NCBI RefSeq assembly: GCF_001458255.1
Contig: NZ_CYSB01000027.1
Location: 1 to 64,000, forward strand
DNA length: 64,000 bases
Origin: Thalassovita autumnalis
Lineage (GTDB): Bacteria > Pseudomonadota > Alphaproteobacteria > Rhodobacterales > Rhodobacteraceae
Direction: 5' to 3'
How positions within the stretch are numbered: position 1 is the first letter of the stretch; every line of letters starts with the position of its first letter. The position numbers and the translations under genes are program-made. The notes under the pieces are model-generated. The model searched no databases. It worked only from the letters and a program-made list of their open reading frames with translations, and was not told the origin of the DNA. This document shows positions 18,098-26,811 of this stretch, piece after piece.

Positions 18098-18772
18098 ATG
18101 CTGCCAGAGGCCTATCTGTTCGACATGGACGGTCTGCTGCTTGATAGTGAGCGGCTGGCCATGTCCTCCTTCCTTGATACCGTGGCGCCCAAAGGCGTCG
18201 CACTGTCAAAGGCTGAGCCGTTCTTCTTGACCCTTGTTGGCACCTCTGCCGCCACCACAAACGCCATGCTGCTGGAGTTTCTGCCAAAAGCGCTGAAACC
18301 GGCGGATGTCATTGAGGAATGGCGCGCCAATTTCGATGCAGCGGTGTCCGCGGATCTGCCTGTCAAAGAAGGTGCGGCTGAGGTGCTGGCCGATCTGGCC
18401 GGGCAGGGCGCCCGCATGGCGGTTGTCACCTCAACACTGGGGGACCGCGCCCGCCACCATCTGGAGGTTGCTGGCTTGCTGGGCCATGTGGAATTTGTGC
18501 TGGGCGGCGATGAGGTGCGGGCCACCAAACCCGATCCGGCCCCCTACCTGCAGGCGGCGGAACGGCTGGGGGTCAACCCGAACCGTTCGGCAGCGTTTGA
18601 AGACAGTGACCGCGGCATTGCCGCCGCTGTGGCCGCTGGATGTCACGCGGTGCAGATCCCGGATCTGCGGCCTGTGGATCAACCGCTGCCGGATTTGGGG
18701 CAAATGGTCGCCCACTCCCTGGCCGAAGCTGTCAGCATGGCGCAGCACAGCGTGGCAAATAAGGGGCGTTGA
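18098..18772 (+). CDS. HAD-superfamily phosphatase, phosphoglucomutase-like subfamily
   Basis: The 224-residue protein has HAD motif I in FDMDGLLLDS, motif II in VVTSTLGDR, a conserved Lys in ATKPDPAPYL and motif III in FEDSDRGIAAAVAAG. The alpha-helical cap lies between motifs I and II (about residues 18-85), as in beta-phosphoglucomutase and small phosphatases such as YniC. The substrate cannot be read from sequence. ATG 18098 gives the standard start; the frame is open upstream through the end of dctD in another frame. Confidence 0.9.
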   Translation: MLPEAYLFDMDGLLLDSERLAMSSFLDTVAPKGVALSKAEPFFLTLVGTSAATTNAMLLEFLPKALKPADVIEEWRANFDAAVSADLPVKEGAAEVLADLAGQGARMAVVTSTLGDRARHHLEVAGLLGHVEFVLGGDEVRATKPDPAPYLQAAERLGVNPNRSAAFEDSDRGIAAAVAAGCHAVQIPDLRPVDQPLPDLGQMVAHSLAEAVSMAQHSVANKGR

Positions 18773-19245
18773 TCCCTTAATGGTTGCTTTTTCAGGCTCA
18801 ATTCCCTTTCAGGCAGATCGCGCAGACATTTTCCCATTGTAATTTATCCCCAGCCCGCACTATGTTCTGGAGACGGTGTCGTGGACTCCTCCCGCACCGC
18901 ATGAGTTTCGCTGATCCGAAGATCGGCCGACGGCATCAAACATCGCCGCGACCCCTCGGACAGACCGATTGGGCCCGGACCGCGCCCCCGCGGACGAGCC
19001 ATTTTAGACCGCCTGACGCCAGAAACTCTGGTGCGGGCCATGAACGGGCGCATTGAGCGAGGTCACCATACCCGCCAGTAGCGTCGGAGAAGAAACGCGA
19101 TGAGGCGCGCGAAACCTACGAGTTCCACTGCAACGGCTGAGAACAGCCGGCTTTGCAGCGCGTCCGCACTCGCCCCTGACAGACATCTGCCGCAACCTGC
19201 CGGGCCTCCGGGCCGGGCGGTTCTGCCGCGATGCAAACGGACAAC
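18773..19245 (+). other. Long leader region of RNase E
   Basis: This gene-free stretch of 473 bases precedes rne. It holds possible hairpins, for example CGGCTG (19134-19139) with CAGCCG (19144-19149) around an AGAA loop, and GC-rich self-complementary segments just before the start codon. A long structured rne 5' untranslated region is used for RNase E autoregulation in enterobacteria; a similar role here is a guess. Short frames inside it have no recognisable product. Confidence 0.45.
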
Positions 19246-22200
19246 ATGGCAAAGAAAATGCTCATCGACGCCACCCACGCGGAGGAAACCCGCGTCGTGG
19301 TGGTGGACGGCAACAAGGTTGAGGAATTCGACTTTGAATCCGAAAACAAACGCCAGCTTGCTGGCAACATCTATCTTGCAAAAGTAACACGGGTCGAACC
19401 CTCACTGCAGGCGGCTTTTGTGGACTATGGTGGCAACCGCCATGGCTTCCTTGCCTTCTCGGAAATCCATCCTGACTATTATCAGATCCCGGTCGCCGAC
19501 CGCGAAGCACTGATGGAAGAAGAACGTGCCTATGCCGAACAGCAGAAGGCCGAAGAGGAAGAAGAAGAGAAAAAGCCGCGCCGTCGCCGGTCGCGCTCGC
19601 GCGCTGCGTCGAACCGCTCGAAGGATGCGAAAGTCTCCAAAGAGGTGGAAAAGCCTGCGGAGGACATTCCGGCGGCTGAGGCCGATACGCCCGCTGCTGA
19701 GGCGTCCGGCGAAATCGCTGGCATGGAAACCATCGACCTGACGGGCGAAAACACCTCGGACGCCGTTGAAGTTGGCGCCGCAGATGTGGTGGACGCAGGC
19801 GAAGGCCTGTCACCGATGGAAACCGTGGCAGAGACCCCGGTGGAAGAGCCTGCTGAAGCAACCGCAGAGGACGCGCCGGCAGAAGAAACGGCTGAAGCCC
19901 CGGAAGCGGGTGAAGAGGCCGCCGCTGCTGAGGACCCCAAGGCAGATGAAGCCGTGGCGCAGGACCCTGCGGCAGACGCCGCTGAGGCGCCGGCTGAAGA
20001 GCCTGCTGCCGAAGAGGCACCTGCTGAGGACACGGCAGAAGTTGCTGCCGAAGCTGCCCCGGAAGCCACCCCTGAGGCCGCTCAGGCAGAAGAGGTGAAA
20101 GCCGACGACGCCGTGGCAGAAGCCCCTGCCGAAGAAGCCCAGGCCGAGAAGGCCCCTGCGGAAGACGCGCCCGCAGCCGAAGCAGACGCCGAAGCGGATG
20201 CCCCTGCGGAAGCCAACGCCGAAGAGGCCTCGGAAGAATCCTCCGACGATGAAGACGAAGACGGCGACGACAAGCTGGATGCGACCGAAAAAGACGACAG
20301 CATCGAATCCGTTGCCGAAGAAGATGACAGCGAAGAGATCCGCCCGCGCCGCAAACCGCGTCCGCGTCGCTACAAGATTCAGGAAGTCATCAAGGTCCGT
20401 CAGATCCTGCTGGTGCAGGTCGTCAAAGAAGAGCGCGGCAACAAAGGCGCTGCGCTGACCACTTACCTGTCGCTGGCGGGTCGTTACTGCGTGTTGATGC
20501 CCAACACCGCCCGCGGCGGTGGCATTTCGCGCAAGATCACCAATGCTGTTGACCGGAAGAAACTGAAAGAGATTGCCAATGAGCTGGACGTGCCCAAAGG
20601 CGCCGGGCTCATTGTGCGCACCGCCGGTGCCAAGCGCACCAAAGCTGAGATCAAGCGCGACTACGAATATCTGCAGCGCATGTGGGAACAGATCCGCGAG
20701 CTGACGCTCAAGTCGATCGCGCCCGCCAAGATCTACGAAGAAGGTGATCTGATCAAACGGTCGATCCGTGACCTCTACAATCGAGAGATTGATGAGGTGC
20801 TGGTGGAAGGCGAACGCGGCTACCGCATCGCCAAGGACTTCATGAAAATGATCATGCCGTCCCACGCCAAAAACGTGAAGAACTATCAGGACCAGCTGCC
20901 GCTCTTCGCGCGCTATCAGGTGGAAAGCTACCTCGGTGGCATGTTCAACCCGACCGTTCAGCTGAAATCCGGCGGCTACATCGTGATCGGTGTGACCGAA
21001 GCGCTGGTGGCGGTTGACGTGAACTCGGGCCGGGCCACCAAAGAGGGCTCCATTGAGGAGACCGCGCTGAAGACCAACCTGGAGGCCGCCGAAGAGGTGG
21101 CGCGCCAGCTGCGTCTGCGCGATCTGGCCGGTCTGATCGTCATCGACTTCATCGACATGGACGAGCGCCGCAACAACAACGCGGTTGAGAAACGTCTGAA
21201 AGATAAGCTGAAATCGGACCGTGCGCGGATCCAGATCGGCCGTATCTCGGGCTTTGGCCTGCTGGAAATGTCGCGTCAGCGTCTGCGCCCCGGCATGATT
21301 GAGGCAACCACCCAGCCTTGCCCCGCCTGTCACGGCACTGGCCTGATCCGTTCGGACGACAACCTTGCGCTGTCGATCCTGCGTCAGATCGAAGAGGAAG
21401 GTACCCGTGGCCGCTCGCGCGAAGTGCTGGTGAAATGCCCGGTTGGTATCGCCAACTTCATCATGAACCAGAAACGTGAACACGTCGCCCAGATTGAAGG
21501 TCGCTATGGTCTGTCGGTGCGGATCGAAGGCGATCCGATGCTGATCAGCCCCGACTTCACGCTGGAGAAGTTCAAAACCGCCACCCGTGTTGTTGCAGAA
21601 GCACCAGCGCCTGTCGTGTCGGTCGATACTTCGCTGATGGATCAGATCGACGAGGAGGCGGAAGCCGAAGAAGCAGAGGAAGCGCTGGCCGCAGAAACTG
21701 CTGAAAACGGTGAGGATGAGAACAAGCCGAAGAAGCGCCGCCGTCGTCGCCGTCGCCGGAAAAACGCTTCTGAGCGGGCTGAAGGCGAAAACGGTGAGGC
21801 GCAAGAGGCTGAAGCCGGTGCTGTGGGCGAAACCGCTGAGGCTGCCGAGGCTGTGACCGAAGAAGGTGCGGATGCTTCGGAAGCTGCTGAGGGCGATGCC
21901 CCGGCGGAAGAGAAGAAACCACGCCGCCGTCGCCGCTCGCGTCGCCGCAAATCAGATCAACCCGCTGAGGGCACCGAAGAGGGGGCCGCAGCTGACGCCG
22001 AAGCCCCTGCCGCTGATGAGGGCGCGGAGCCTGCCGTTGAGGCAGAGGTGAGCGCCGAGGCAGAAGCCCCGGCTGTGGAAGAAAGCGCCGAAGAGGCCGT
22101 GGCCGAGACACCTGAAGCGGAAACCGTTGCGGAGGCAGCAACCGAAGAAGCTGCGGCAGAAGACGCCCCAGCTGAGGACGCCGCTGCAGAGGTCGAAGCT

Positions 22201-22413
22201 GAAGCCGAAACAGAGGCTGCACCGGAACCCGTTCTGGAAGAGGTTGCTGCTGAGGCAGCGCCGGAAGCTCAAGCCGAAGCTCCGCCAGCCGAAGCACCCG
22301 CCGCTGCGCAAGAGCCAGCCCCGGAACCCACACCCGAGCCGGTGGCCGAGGTCGCTGTGGAAAAACCCGCAGCCCCGCCAAAGCCCAAGCGCCGCGGTTG
22401 GTGGTCCGTCTAA
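19246..22413 (+). CDS. rne: Ribonuclease E with a large acidic insert in the S1 domain
   Basis: RNase E is the endonuclease and scaffold of the degradosome. The 1055-residue product begins MAKKMLIDATHAEETRV with the first half of an S1 domain, interrupted after residue 95 by about 275 residues rich in Ala, Glu and Pro (roughly 19540-20365). The S1 domain then resumes at YKIQEVIKVRQ. The catalytic Asp residues lie in VDVNSGRAT and IDFIDMDERR, and the zinc-link cysteines in CPACHGTG. The C-terminal 300 residues alternate acidic low-complexity with Arg clusters (RNA-binding) and end in RRGWWSV, like the PNPase-binding GWW tail of Caulobacter RNase E. An in-frame ATG at 19231 is an alternative start. 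Confidence 0.95.
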   Translation: MAKKMLIDATHAEETRVVVVDGNKVEEFDFESENKRQLAGNIYLAKVTRVEPSLQAAFVDYGGNRHGFLAFSEIHPDYYQIPVADREALMEEERAYAEQQKAEEEEEEKKPRRRRSRSRAASNRSKDAKVSKEVEKPAEDIPAAEADTPAAEASGEIAGMETIDLTGENTSDAVEVGAADVVDAGEGLSPMETVAETPVEEPAEATAEDAPAEETAEAPEAGEEAAAAEDPKADEAVAQDPAADAAEAPAEEPAAEEAPAEDTAEVAAEAAPEATPEAAQAEEVKADDAVAEAPAEEAQAEKAPAEDAPAAEADAEADAPAEANAEEASEESSDDEDEDGDDKLDATEKDDSIESVAEEDDSEEIRPRRKPRPRRYKIQEVIKVRQILLVQVVKEERGNKGAALTTYLSLAGRYCVLMPNTARGGGISRKITNAVDRKKLKEIANELDVPKGAGLIVRTAGAKRTKAEIKRDYEYLQRMWEQIRELTLKSIAPAKIYEEGDLIKRSIRDLYNREIDEVLVEGERGYRIAKDFMKMIMPSHAKNVKNYQDQLPLFARYQVESYLGGMFNPTVQLKSGGYIVIGVTEALVAVDVNSGRATKEGSIEETALKTNLEAAEEVARQLRLRDLAGLIVIDFIDMDERRNNNAVEKRLKDKLKSDRARIQIGRISGFGLLEMSRQRLRPGMIEATTQPCPACHGTGLIRSDDNLALSILRQIEEEGTRGRSREVLVKCPVGIANFIMNQKREHVAQIEGRYGLSVRIEGDPMLISPDFTLEKFKTATRVVAEAPAPVVSVDTSLMDQIDEEAEAEEAEEALAAETAENGEDENKPKKRRRRRRRRKNASERAEGENGEAQEAEAGAVGETAEAAEAVTEEGADASEAAEGDAPAEEKKPRRRRRSRRRKSDQPAEGTEEGAAADAEAPAADEGAEPAVEAEVSAEAEAPAVEESAEEAVAETPEAETVAEAATEEAAAEDAPAEDAAAEVEAEAETEAAPEPVLEEVAAEAAPEAQAEAPPAEAPAAAQEPAPEPTPEPVAEVAVEKPAAPPKPKRRGWWSV

Positions 22414-22436
22414 GGGCCTGACAGTATTACAGATTG

Positions 22437-22463
22437 AACGCCGCTCCTTCGGGGGCGGCGTTT
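22437..22463 (+). terminator. Rho-independent terminator after rne
   Basis: AACGCCGC and flanking bases (22437-22447) pair with 22452-22462 around a stable cTTCGg tetraloop, followed by a short T-run. Confidence 0.82.
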
Positions 22464-22546
22464 GCATTTGGGCCTGTAACGTTTCGCCACGGCCTTGTGA
22501 CAATGCGTCGGGTGACAGCGCTGCAGCGATCAGGTAGCTAAACCCT

Positions 22547-23308
22547 ATGTTCGGACTTGAAAATATCAGCATCATCGATGCCGCCCTGCTGCCTGCCATG
22601 CTCATCGCGCTTATTGCGGGCCTGATTTCCTTCCTCAGCCCATGTGTGCTGCCGATCGTGCCGCCCTATCTGGCCTATATGTCCGGGGTCTCGATCACCG
22701 ATCTCAGCGAAGGCAAGGCCAAGACCGGCAAGGCGGTGGTGCCAGCGCTGTTCTTTGTTCTGGGGCTTTCGACAATTTTCCTGTTCCTTGGCTTCACAGC
22801 CTCCGCGGTGGGTACGCTGTTCCTGCAATATCAGGGCTGGTTCAACGCCATCGCCGGTATTCTTGTGATGATTTTCGGCGCGCATTTTGTTGGCGTCTAC
22901 CGGATCGGCTTTCTGGACCGCGAGGCGCGCATTGATGCGGGCGACCGCGGGGGATCGGCCTTTGGTGCCTATATCCTGGGGCTGGCCTTTGCCTTTGGCT
23001 GGACGCCCTGCATCGGCCCGCAGCTTGGCGCGATCCTGTCGCTGGCGGCCTCTGAGGCCTCGCTGACCCGCGGCACCTTGCTGCTGGCAGTCTATGCGCT
23101 GGGGCTTGGGGTGCCGTTCCTGCTGGTCGCGGCCTTCCTGCCACGGCTGACCGGGGTGATGGGCTGGATGAAGCGCCATATGGAACAGATCGAACGGGTG
23201 ATGGGGCTTTTGCTGTGGACCATCGGCCTGTTGATGCTGACCGGCGGCTTCTCCGCCTTTTCCTACTGGTTGCTGGAAACCTTCCCGGCGCTGGCGCTGG
23301 TCGGGTAA
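22547..23308 (+). CDS. ccdA: Cytochrome c biogenesis protein CcdA
   Basis: CcdA carries electrons across the inner membrane from thioredoxin to periplasmic thioredoxin-like proteins for haem-c assembly. The 253-residue protein has six predicted helices. The two redox cysteines lie in the symmetric motifs FLSPCVLPIVPPY (helix 1) and FGWTPCIGPQLGA (helix 4). It follows rne after a terminator. The nearest potential client in the window is the haem-motif protein at 12588-14003, but CcdA serves all c-type cytochromes. Confidence 0.95.
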   Translation: MFGLENISIIDAALLPAMLIALIAGLISFLSPCVLPIVPPYLAYMSGVSITDLSEGKAKTGKAVVPALFFVLGLSTIFLFLGFTASAVGTLFLQYQGWFNAIAGILVMIFGAHFVGVYRIGFLDREARIDAGDRGGSAFGAYILGLAFAFGWTPCIGPQLGAILSLAASEASLTRGTLLLAVYALGLGVPFLLVAAFLPRLTGVMGWMKRHMEQIERVMGLLLWTIGLLMLTGGFSAFSYWLLETFPALALVG

Positions 23309-23382
23309 TCTCTTCAAAATAAACAGGTTTCGGTTGTGGTGCTTTGGCAAATCTGCGCTAAGATGGCGCGGACGAGGCCCCT

Positions 23383-24615
23383 ATGACCGAGCAAGACCAC
23401 AACAGATCCGCCCAAAACGTGCAGCGCCGCCGGGTGTTTTACATCCCCGGCTACGATCCGATTCACCCGCGCCGCTACCGCGAACTTTATCGCAAGGAGG
23501 GCGCGGCGCAGGCTTTGATCTCGGGCTATGATCTGACACTCAGCCCCAAACAGCTTGAGGGGCCCTACGGCTGGCATGTCACCTCAACCCAGGACGGTGC
23601 CGCGGTAGAAACCGATGTGCAGGTGCTCTACTGGGCGGATTTGGTGCGCGACAGTATGGATCTGGGCATCACCCAAACCTACCTGCAGCTGATCCGCACC
23701 GCGTGGACCTATATCGGCTCGGGCGCGCTCTGGCGGTTGATGCGGCTGCGCAAAGGGCCGGTGATTGCGGCACTATACCCGGTGATTTTTCTGTTGGTGC
23801 AGCTGATGCTGGCACTTTTGCTGGCCTGGGGGCTGGGGCAGGGGCTGTCACTTATGCACCCTTGGGCCGCATGGGGCGGGCTGATTGTGGTGCCCTTTGT
23901 GCTCAACTGGTTTCGCAAGAAGGATGGCAAGTTCTTTGCCTATTACCTGATGCATGACTACGCCTATTCGGCCCATTTCAAAGGCGCCAACCCGCCCGCG
24001 CTTGAGGCACGGATCACCGAGTTTCGCGCGCTGATCGCTGCGGCCCTGCGCACCGATGTGGATGAGGTTTTGGTGGTGGGTCACAGTTCCGGCGCGCATC
24101 TGGCGATTTCAATCCTGTCGGATCTGATCCGCGCGGGAGAGGTGCCGGCAGAGGGCGCACGGCTGAATTTCCTGTCGCTGGGGCAGGTGGTGCCGATGGT
24201 TTCTTTCCTGCCGCAGGCCGGGCGGCTGCGCGGCGATCTGGTCTATCTGTCTGAGCGGGAAGAGATCTTCTGGCTCGACGTCACTGCGCCCGGGGATGGC
24301 TGCGCCTTTGCGCTCTGCGATCCTGTGGCGGTCAGCGGTGTGGCACCTGAGGGCAAACGCTGGCCCATCGTGATCTCAGCTGCTTTCTCGCAAACGCTCA
24401 GCCCGGAACGCTGGAAGGCACTGCGCTGGCGGTTTTTCCGTCTGCATTTTCAATATCTCTGCGCCTTTGATCGCCCCGGTGACTATGACTATTTCCGCAT
24501 CACGGCAGGGCCGAAGCGCTTGGATCACCGTTTTGCCGGGCGCCAGCCGTCCAAATCGCGCATTGAAGCCCCGGTGAACAAGTTCATCCAGATTTCTGAG
24601 CGGGTGGCGCCATGA
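23383..24615 (+). CDS. Membrane-anchored alpha/beta-hydrolase-like protein
   Basis: The 410-residue protein begins with a hydrolase-like strand (RRVFYIPGYDP) and has a nucleophile-elbow motif GHSSGAH (about residue 228) after VDEVLVV. Two hydrophobic segments (about residues 125-150 and 156-172) form a membrane hairpin inserted before the nucleophile. A catalytic Asp/His pair cannot be assigned with confidence; the C-terminal FDRPGDYDYFRI and RLDHRFAG are candidates. The family is unrecognised, but lipase-like. Its stop overlaps the P450 start (ATGA), so the two are co-translated and probably act on the same hydrophobic substrate. Confidence 0.8.
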   Translation: MTEQDHNRSAQNVQRRRVFYIPGYDPIHPRRYRELYRKEGAAQALISGYDLTLSPKQLEGPYGWHVTSTQDGAAVETDVQVLYWADLVRDSMDLGITQTYLQLIRTAWTYIGSGALWRLMRLRKGPVIAALYPVIFLLVQLMLALLLAWGLGQGLSLMHPWAAWGGLIVVPFVLNWFRKKDGKFFAYYLMHDYAYSAHFKGANPPALEARITEFRALIAAALRTDVDEVLVVGHSSGAHLAISILSDLIRAGEVPAEGARLNFLSLGQVVPMVSFLPQAGRLRGDLVYLSEREEIFWLDVTAPGDGCAFALCDPVAVSGVAPEGKRWPIVISAAFSQTLSPERWKALRWRFFRLHFQYLCAFDRPGDYDYFRITAGPKRLDHRFAGRQPSKSRIEAPVNKFIQISERVAP

Positions 24616-25991
24616 CCACGCCAGCGCCGCTGCCACCGAAACCCCCAGCACGGGCCGATAAGGTATCGCTCTGGCGTTACCTGCGCTTGTTTCGGCAGGA
24701 TATCCTTTCGGCGCAGCCGCAGCGGCTTTATCGGGCTTGGATGGCTGAGTTTCGCACGCCGTTTTTCCGCAGCTACATGTGCAACCAGCCCGATCTGGTG
24801 GATCTGGTGCTGAAACAGCGTCCGGATGACTTTCCCAAGTCTGATCGGATCAGTGAGGGGCTTCGGCCGCTCTTGGGCAATTCGGTGTTCCTGACCAATG
24901 GCGAAACCTGGAAACGCCAACGCCGCATCATCGATCCCGCCTTTGAGGGCGGACGTCTGCGCGACACGTTTCCGGCCATGTGGGCGGCAGGGCAGGCGGC
25001 GGTGGCGCGGTTGAACACGGCAGCCGACGGCAAGCCGGTGGAGATTGAGGCCCATAGCAGCCATGCGGCCGCGGATGTTATTTTTCGCACCCTGTTTTCG
25101 ATCCCGATCGAACATGCGGTTGCGGCTGAGGTGTTCGACCAATTCCGTGAACATCAGCGCACGCAGCCAGTTCTGAACCTTGGTGCCTTTGTGCCGCTGC
25201 CCAAATGGGTGCCCCGGTTCCACCGCAAGAAAACCCGCGAAACGGCGGCGGTGATACGGGCGCTGATCACCCAGCTGACGCAGGACAGAATGGTGGCGAT
25301 CCGCGCGGGGGAGGCACCAGATGATCTGGCGACCAAGATCATGACCACCCTGGATCCTGAAACCGGCGCGCGCTTTGACACCGAGGAAATGGTGGATCAG
25401 GTGGCGATCTTCTTCCTCGCGGGGCATGAAACCAGTGCCTCGGCCCTGGCCTGGGCGCTCTACCTCTTGGCGCTGCATCCCGACTGGCAGGAAAAGGTGG
25501 CGGCGGAGGCGCATGTGCTAGCCAGCCCAGTGCTGCCGGAATTTTCTGTTGTCTCCAAACTGCGGCTGACCCGCGATGTCTTTCGGGAGGCGCTGCGGCT
25601 TTACCCGCCAGTGCCGATGATGGTGCGCGAAAACCGCTGCCCCGAGACGTTTCGCAAACGGGATGTGCCCGTAGGTAGCCAAATCGTGCTCAGCCCCTGG
25701 CATCTGCATCGCCATGAGCGTCTTTGGGATGATCCCGACAGCTTTGATCCCGCACGTTTTGCGACCGAGAATGGCAAAGACTGCCTGCGCCATGCCTATA
25801 TGCCGTTTTCAGCCGGGCAACGGGTGTGCACCGGCGCCGGTTTTGCCATGGTTGAAGGCACCCTGCTGCTGGCACAGCTGGTGCGGGCCTACCGGTTTGA
25901 CCTGGTAGACGAACGCCCGCCTGTGCCGGTGGCGCATCTGACGGTACGCGGGAAAGATGGTATTTGGCTGCGTCTGACTCCGCGGGATTAA
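24612..25991 (+). CDS. Cytochrome P450
   Basis: The 459-residue monooxygenase has all P450 marks: the oxygen-binding I-helix in FFLAGHETSASALAW (about residue 270), the ExxR in FREALRLYPP, the PERF-like FDPARFA, and the haem-thiolate loop FSAGQRVCTGAGFA (Cys about 404). There is no N-terminal membrane helix, so it is soluble or peripherally bound. The overall spelling resembles the CYP4/CYP102-like class that hydroxylates fatty acids or alkanes, but the substrate is not determined. It overlaps the hydrolase gene by four bases. No redox partner gene is adjacent. Confidence 0.95.
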   Translation: MTTPAPLPPKPPARADKVSLWRYLRLFRQDILSAQPQRLYRAWMAEFRTPFFRSYMCNQPDLVDLVLKQRPDDFPKSDRISEGLRPLLGNSVFLTNGETWKRQRRIIDPAFEGGRLRDTFPAMWAAGQAAVARLNTAADGKPVEIEAHSSHAAADVIFRTLFSIPIEHAVAAEVFDQFREHQRTQPVLNLGAFVPLPKWVPRFHRKKTRETAAVIRALITQLTQDRMVAIRAGEAPDDLATKIMTTLDPETGARFDTEEMVDQVAIFFLAGHETSASALAWALYLLALHPDWQEKVAAEAHVLASPVLPEFSVVSKLRLTRDVFREALRLYPPVPMMVRENRCPETFRKRDVPVGSQIVLSPWHLHRHERLWDDPDSFDPARFATENGKDCLRHAYMPFSAGQRVCTGAGFAMVEGTLLLAQLVRAYRFDLVDERPPVPVAHLTVRGKDGIWLRLTPRD

Positions 25992-26082
25992 CTCAGGCTT
26001 TTCTCCTCTCAGGCCCAGACTAGCGGCAAGAGATGAACGAAGGTTTAACACAGTGCAGATATATGCGCCGTTGCCAAAATAA

Positions 26083-26304
26083 TCAGGCACAACGGGCCCG
26101 ATAGTGCCGCAATACATAAAGGCGCATTTCGGTGGCCAGCCCACAATCCAGTGCGCGCGCCTCATCAATTTCGGCGGCCAATTCATTGATCGCAAGATCG
26201 CGCTCCTGCGCAATTTCGCGAAACGCCTGCCAGAACTCATCCTCCAATGAGACGGAGGTGCGGTGACCGCGCAGGGTGAGGGAACGTTTGACCGGGCGGC
26301 TCAT
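26083..26304 (-). CDS. Ribbon-helix-helix domain protein (RHH_4 type)
   Basis: The 73-residue basic protein has an N-terminal beta strand (KRSLTLRGHRTSVSLE) followed by two helices (DEFWQAFREIAQERD and AINELAAEIDEAR), the ribbon-helix-helix layout. A conserved YVLRHYRAR tail follows. It overlaps the DUF4169 gene by four bases, a pairing seen widely in alphaproteobacteria near fumC. It may bind DNA, but no toxin gene is present, so I do not call it an antitoxin. Confidence 0.85.
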   Translation of the reverse strand: MSRPVKRSLTLRGHRTSVSLEDEFWQAFREIAQERDLAINELAAEIDEARALDCGLATEMRLYVLRHYRARCA

Positions 26305-26486
26305 TTCGGGGGCTGCTCGTCGCGTTTTTTGCCGTCCAGATCCTGTTGCGCCTTGGTATTCTGGGCGCGGTCCAGCGACTTCTCAACCTTGGTGCGGCCG
26401 AATCTCACAGCGTTTTCATCAGCCTGCGCCTTTTTCTCGGCGCGGGCCTTGGCTTTGCGAAACTTGTTGAGGTTCACCACTGTCAT
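26301..26486 (-). CDS. DUF4169 family protein
   Basis: The 61-residue, very basic and helical protein begins VVNLNKFRKAKARAEKKAQADENAVRFGR-like (residues 3-30), the hallmark of DUF4169, and ends in a disordered charged tail. Function unknown. It is coupled by a four-base overlap to the ribbon-helix-helix gene that follows. Confidence 0.85.
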   Translation of the reverse strand: MTVVNLNKFRKAKARAEKKAQADENAVRFGRTKVEKSLDRAQNTKAQQDLDGKKRDEQPPK

Positions 26487-26556
26487 TACGTCACTCTAGC
26501 CGCCGCGGGGCGTGTTGCCCAGCACCACTTGCCACCAAATTTGTGGCTCATGCCGC

Positions 26557-26700
26557 CTAGAACAACAGCCCAAGCTGCAGCAATAGCCGCGCATCCTGCA
26601 TTTCCCCCGCGTCGGCAAAAACCGGTGAGGTGGCAAGGCAAAAGCCGCTGAGCACCAAAAGCAGAACCAGAAACGCCGGCGGAATGTAAGTCTTGACCAT
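26557..26700 (-). CDS. Small exported peptide, 47 residues
   Basis: The frame encodes a basic start, a strong hydrophobic core (FLVLLLVLSGFCLA) and a probable signal-peptidase site after VFA, leaving a mature peptide of only about 17 residues. AGGGGG sits six bases before ATG 26700, an unusually good ribosome-binding site. It lies between the DUF4169 gene and the fumC terminator. Family unrecognised; it may be a true small secreted or membrane peptide. Confidence 0.5.
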   Translation of the reverse strand: MVKTYIPPAFLVLLLVLSGFCLATSPVFADAGEMQDARLLLQLGLLF

Positions 26701-26762
26701 GGAGCCCCCTGTTTTCAATGGGGGTGATACGCGGACCACGGGCTGTTCCGTCGTGGGAAAAC

Positions 26763-26790
26763 AAAAAAGGCGACCTTTGGGCCGCCTTTT
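26763..26790 (-). terminator. Rho-independent terminator after fumC
   Basis: On the minus strand an 11-base-pair stem (AAAAGGCG plus GCC, with GGT plus CGCCTTTT) has a four-base loop and runs into a T-tract, 22 bases past the fumC stop. The flanking A and T runs make it symmetrical enough to act in both directions. Confidence 0.87.
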
Positions 26791-26811
26791 CTTGTCGGTG
26801 GTAACCGAAAA

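Noticed and set aside
18784-19056. Short plus-strand frame in the rne leader
   Set aside because: No ribosome-binding site, Arg/Pro-rich product; treated as untranslated leader.
19540-20365. Tandem-repeat or CRISPR-like array in the rne insert
   Set aside because: The repeats are short Ala/Glu/Pro codon runs inside one open frame, with no spacers or conserved DNA repeat unit.
19810-21804. 664-residue frame antisense to rne
   Set aside because: It is the mirror of the Ala/Glu-rich RNase E coding sequence; the Gly/Phe/Arg-rich translation and lack of any start signal mark it as a shadow.
26083-26486. Toxin-antitoxin pair
   Set aside because: The ribbon-helix-helix protein could be an antitoxin, but its partner is a DUF4169 protein with no toxin-like domain.
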